A stretch of 64,000 nucleotides of DNA, from the NCBI GenBank assembly GCA_016787085.1, contig JAEUVJ010000053.1, forward strand, positions 124,001-188,000, read 5' to 3'. The translations under genes and the position numbers were made by a program. Each line of letters starts with the position of its first letter. Position 1 is the first letter of the stretch. Below the pieces are notes generated by a model, which did not search any database, had not been told where the DNA came from, and worked only from the letters and a program-made list of their open reading frames with translations. Origin of the DNA: Chitinophagaceae bacterium (GTDB taxonomy: Bacteria > Bacteroidota > Bacteroidia > Chitinophagales > Chitinophagaceae). Below, one piece after another: positions 63,412 to 64,000 of this stretch.

Positions 63412-64000
63412 ATGAAAGAGAACCCTCAGCATCCTGACCAGGAACAGATACGGGAGCTTCTGAAGCAATATGAAAATCTCAGGCAGGGGCGCAGTCATTC
63501 CTTTATCGAGGAAGAAGCATTTGAGAAGATCATCAACCATTTTGAGGAAAACGAGAATATGGTAAAAGCGCTGGAAGCTGCTGAAACGGCCATTGAGCAT
63601 TTTCCCTTTTCGTCCACACTTCTCATCAAAAAGGCTGATGTATTGCTGGCCAATAGGCAATACCAGAAAGCGTTGGAGATACTAGAGCAGGCGGAATTGT
63701 TCGATAGCGGGGATATCAACCTGTATATTCTGAAAACGGATGCCTATCTGGCCCTTGACCAGCAGGAAAAAGCTGTAATCCTGTTGGAGCAGGCGCTTGA
63801 GATGTTTGATGGAGAGGAAAGGTTGGAGCTGCTTTTTGAACTTGCGGACGTATATGACGATTATGAAGAGTTCGATAAAGTGTTTGATTGCCTTAAAATG
63901 ATACTTGAGCAGGATCCGAATAACGAGGAGGCCTTGTACAAAATATGCTTCTGGACCGATTTTACAGGCCGTAATGAAGAAGGTATCCGTCTTCACCAGC
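63412..64000 (+). CDS. TPR protein, cut by window end
   Basis: Open from ATG 63412 to the window edge (about 196 codons, no stop). MKENPQHPDQEQIRELLKQYENLRQGRSHSFIEEEAFEKI opening, then TPR-like pairs: ENMVKALEAAETAIEHFPFSSTLLIKKADVLL, RQYQKALEILEQAELFDSGDINLYILKTDAYL and LELLFELADVYDDYEEFDKVFDCLKMILEQDPNNEEALY. No signal peptide. Probably a cytosolic scaffold or chaperone-like TPR protein; the partner is unknown. The 264-nt spacer upstream shows no other gene. Confidence 0.85.
   Translation, partial: MKENPQHPDQEQIRELLKQYENLRQGRSHSFIEEEAFEKIINHFEENENMVKALEAAETAIEHFPFSSTLLIKKADVLLANRQYQKALEILEQAELFDSGDINLYILKTDAYLALDQQEKAVILLEQALEMFDGEERLELLFELADVYDDYEEFDKVFDCLKMILEQDPNNEEALYKICFWTDFTGRNEEGIRLHQ

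Overview
The window looks like a stretch of core chromosome from a Bacteroidota bacterium, most probably of the Chitinophagaceae or a close relative. Reasons: short primary sigma factor (285 aa, no region 1.1), Bacteroidota-type promoters (TAnnTTTG at -7, two of them with TTTG exactly 19 nt upstream, before efp and rpmI), almost no Shine-Dalgarno sequences, a type III glutamine synthetase next to a eukaryote-like type II enzyme, many Sec-secreted or lipoprotein-type proteins ending their signals in AQ or SC, a GLPGLI-like protein and a large zinc metalloprotease of the DUF5117 type. Base composition is near 45% G+C by eye. No rRNA, tRNA, CRISPR array or prophage is visible.

Layout. 1-2.6 kb: a GH63-like glycosidase. 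2.6-5.9 kb: the one clear accessory island, in which an AIPR-family abortive-infection protein and a REP-associated tyrosine transposase (RAYT) sit between two collinear, same-direction arrays of REP-like hairpins (about 0.4 kb each). 6.0-9.6 kb: ftcD, an alpha/beta hydrolase and an arginase/formimidoylglutamase-family gene, a histidine-breakdown cluster. 9.6-19.6 kb: TPR protein, ABC-F ATPase, DUF3347 protein, lipoprotein, M28 peptidase, two paralogous secreted proteins, DUF5995 protein. 19.7-26.5 kb: the thrS-infC-rpmI-rplT translation cluster, split by a lipoprotein and a 848-aa metalloprotease. 26.5-36.4 kb: arginine decarboxylase, small envelope proteins, Hsp20, bacilliredoxin, lgt, rpoD, trxB-folB-TolB-like operon. 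36.4-42 kb: mdh, a thioredoxin-like protein, efp, accB-accC and an M19 dipeptidase. 42-48.7 kb: S41 peptidase, an arginyl-transferase-like protein, a ThuA protein, and two glutamine synthetases. 48.9-52.1 kb: an uncharacterised three-gene operon (polytopic membrane protein, APH-like kinase, HAD protein). 52.2-64 kb: purL, a 71-aa membrane protein translationally coupled to hldD, proC, an amidohydrolase, pyrG, yidC, a GLPGLI-like protein, a short basic protein and the start of a TPR protein cut by the window edge.

Most of this is housekeeping: translation (thrS, infC, rpmI, rplT, efp), fatty-acid initiation (accB, accC), nucleotide synthesis (purL, pyrG), nitrogen assimilation (two glutamine synthetases), and envelope biogenesis (lgt, yidC, hldD). 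The most unusual signal is the AIPR-RAYT cassette flanked by direct REP arrays. Other points worth checking are an EF-P with Arg instead of Lys at the loop tip, REP-type or word-repeat DNA that has entered coding sequence (hldD, the ABC-F linker), and the kinase/HAD/membrane operon. All coordinates of sites smaller than a gene were counted by hand.
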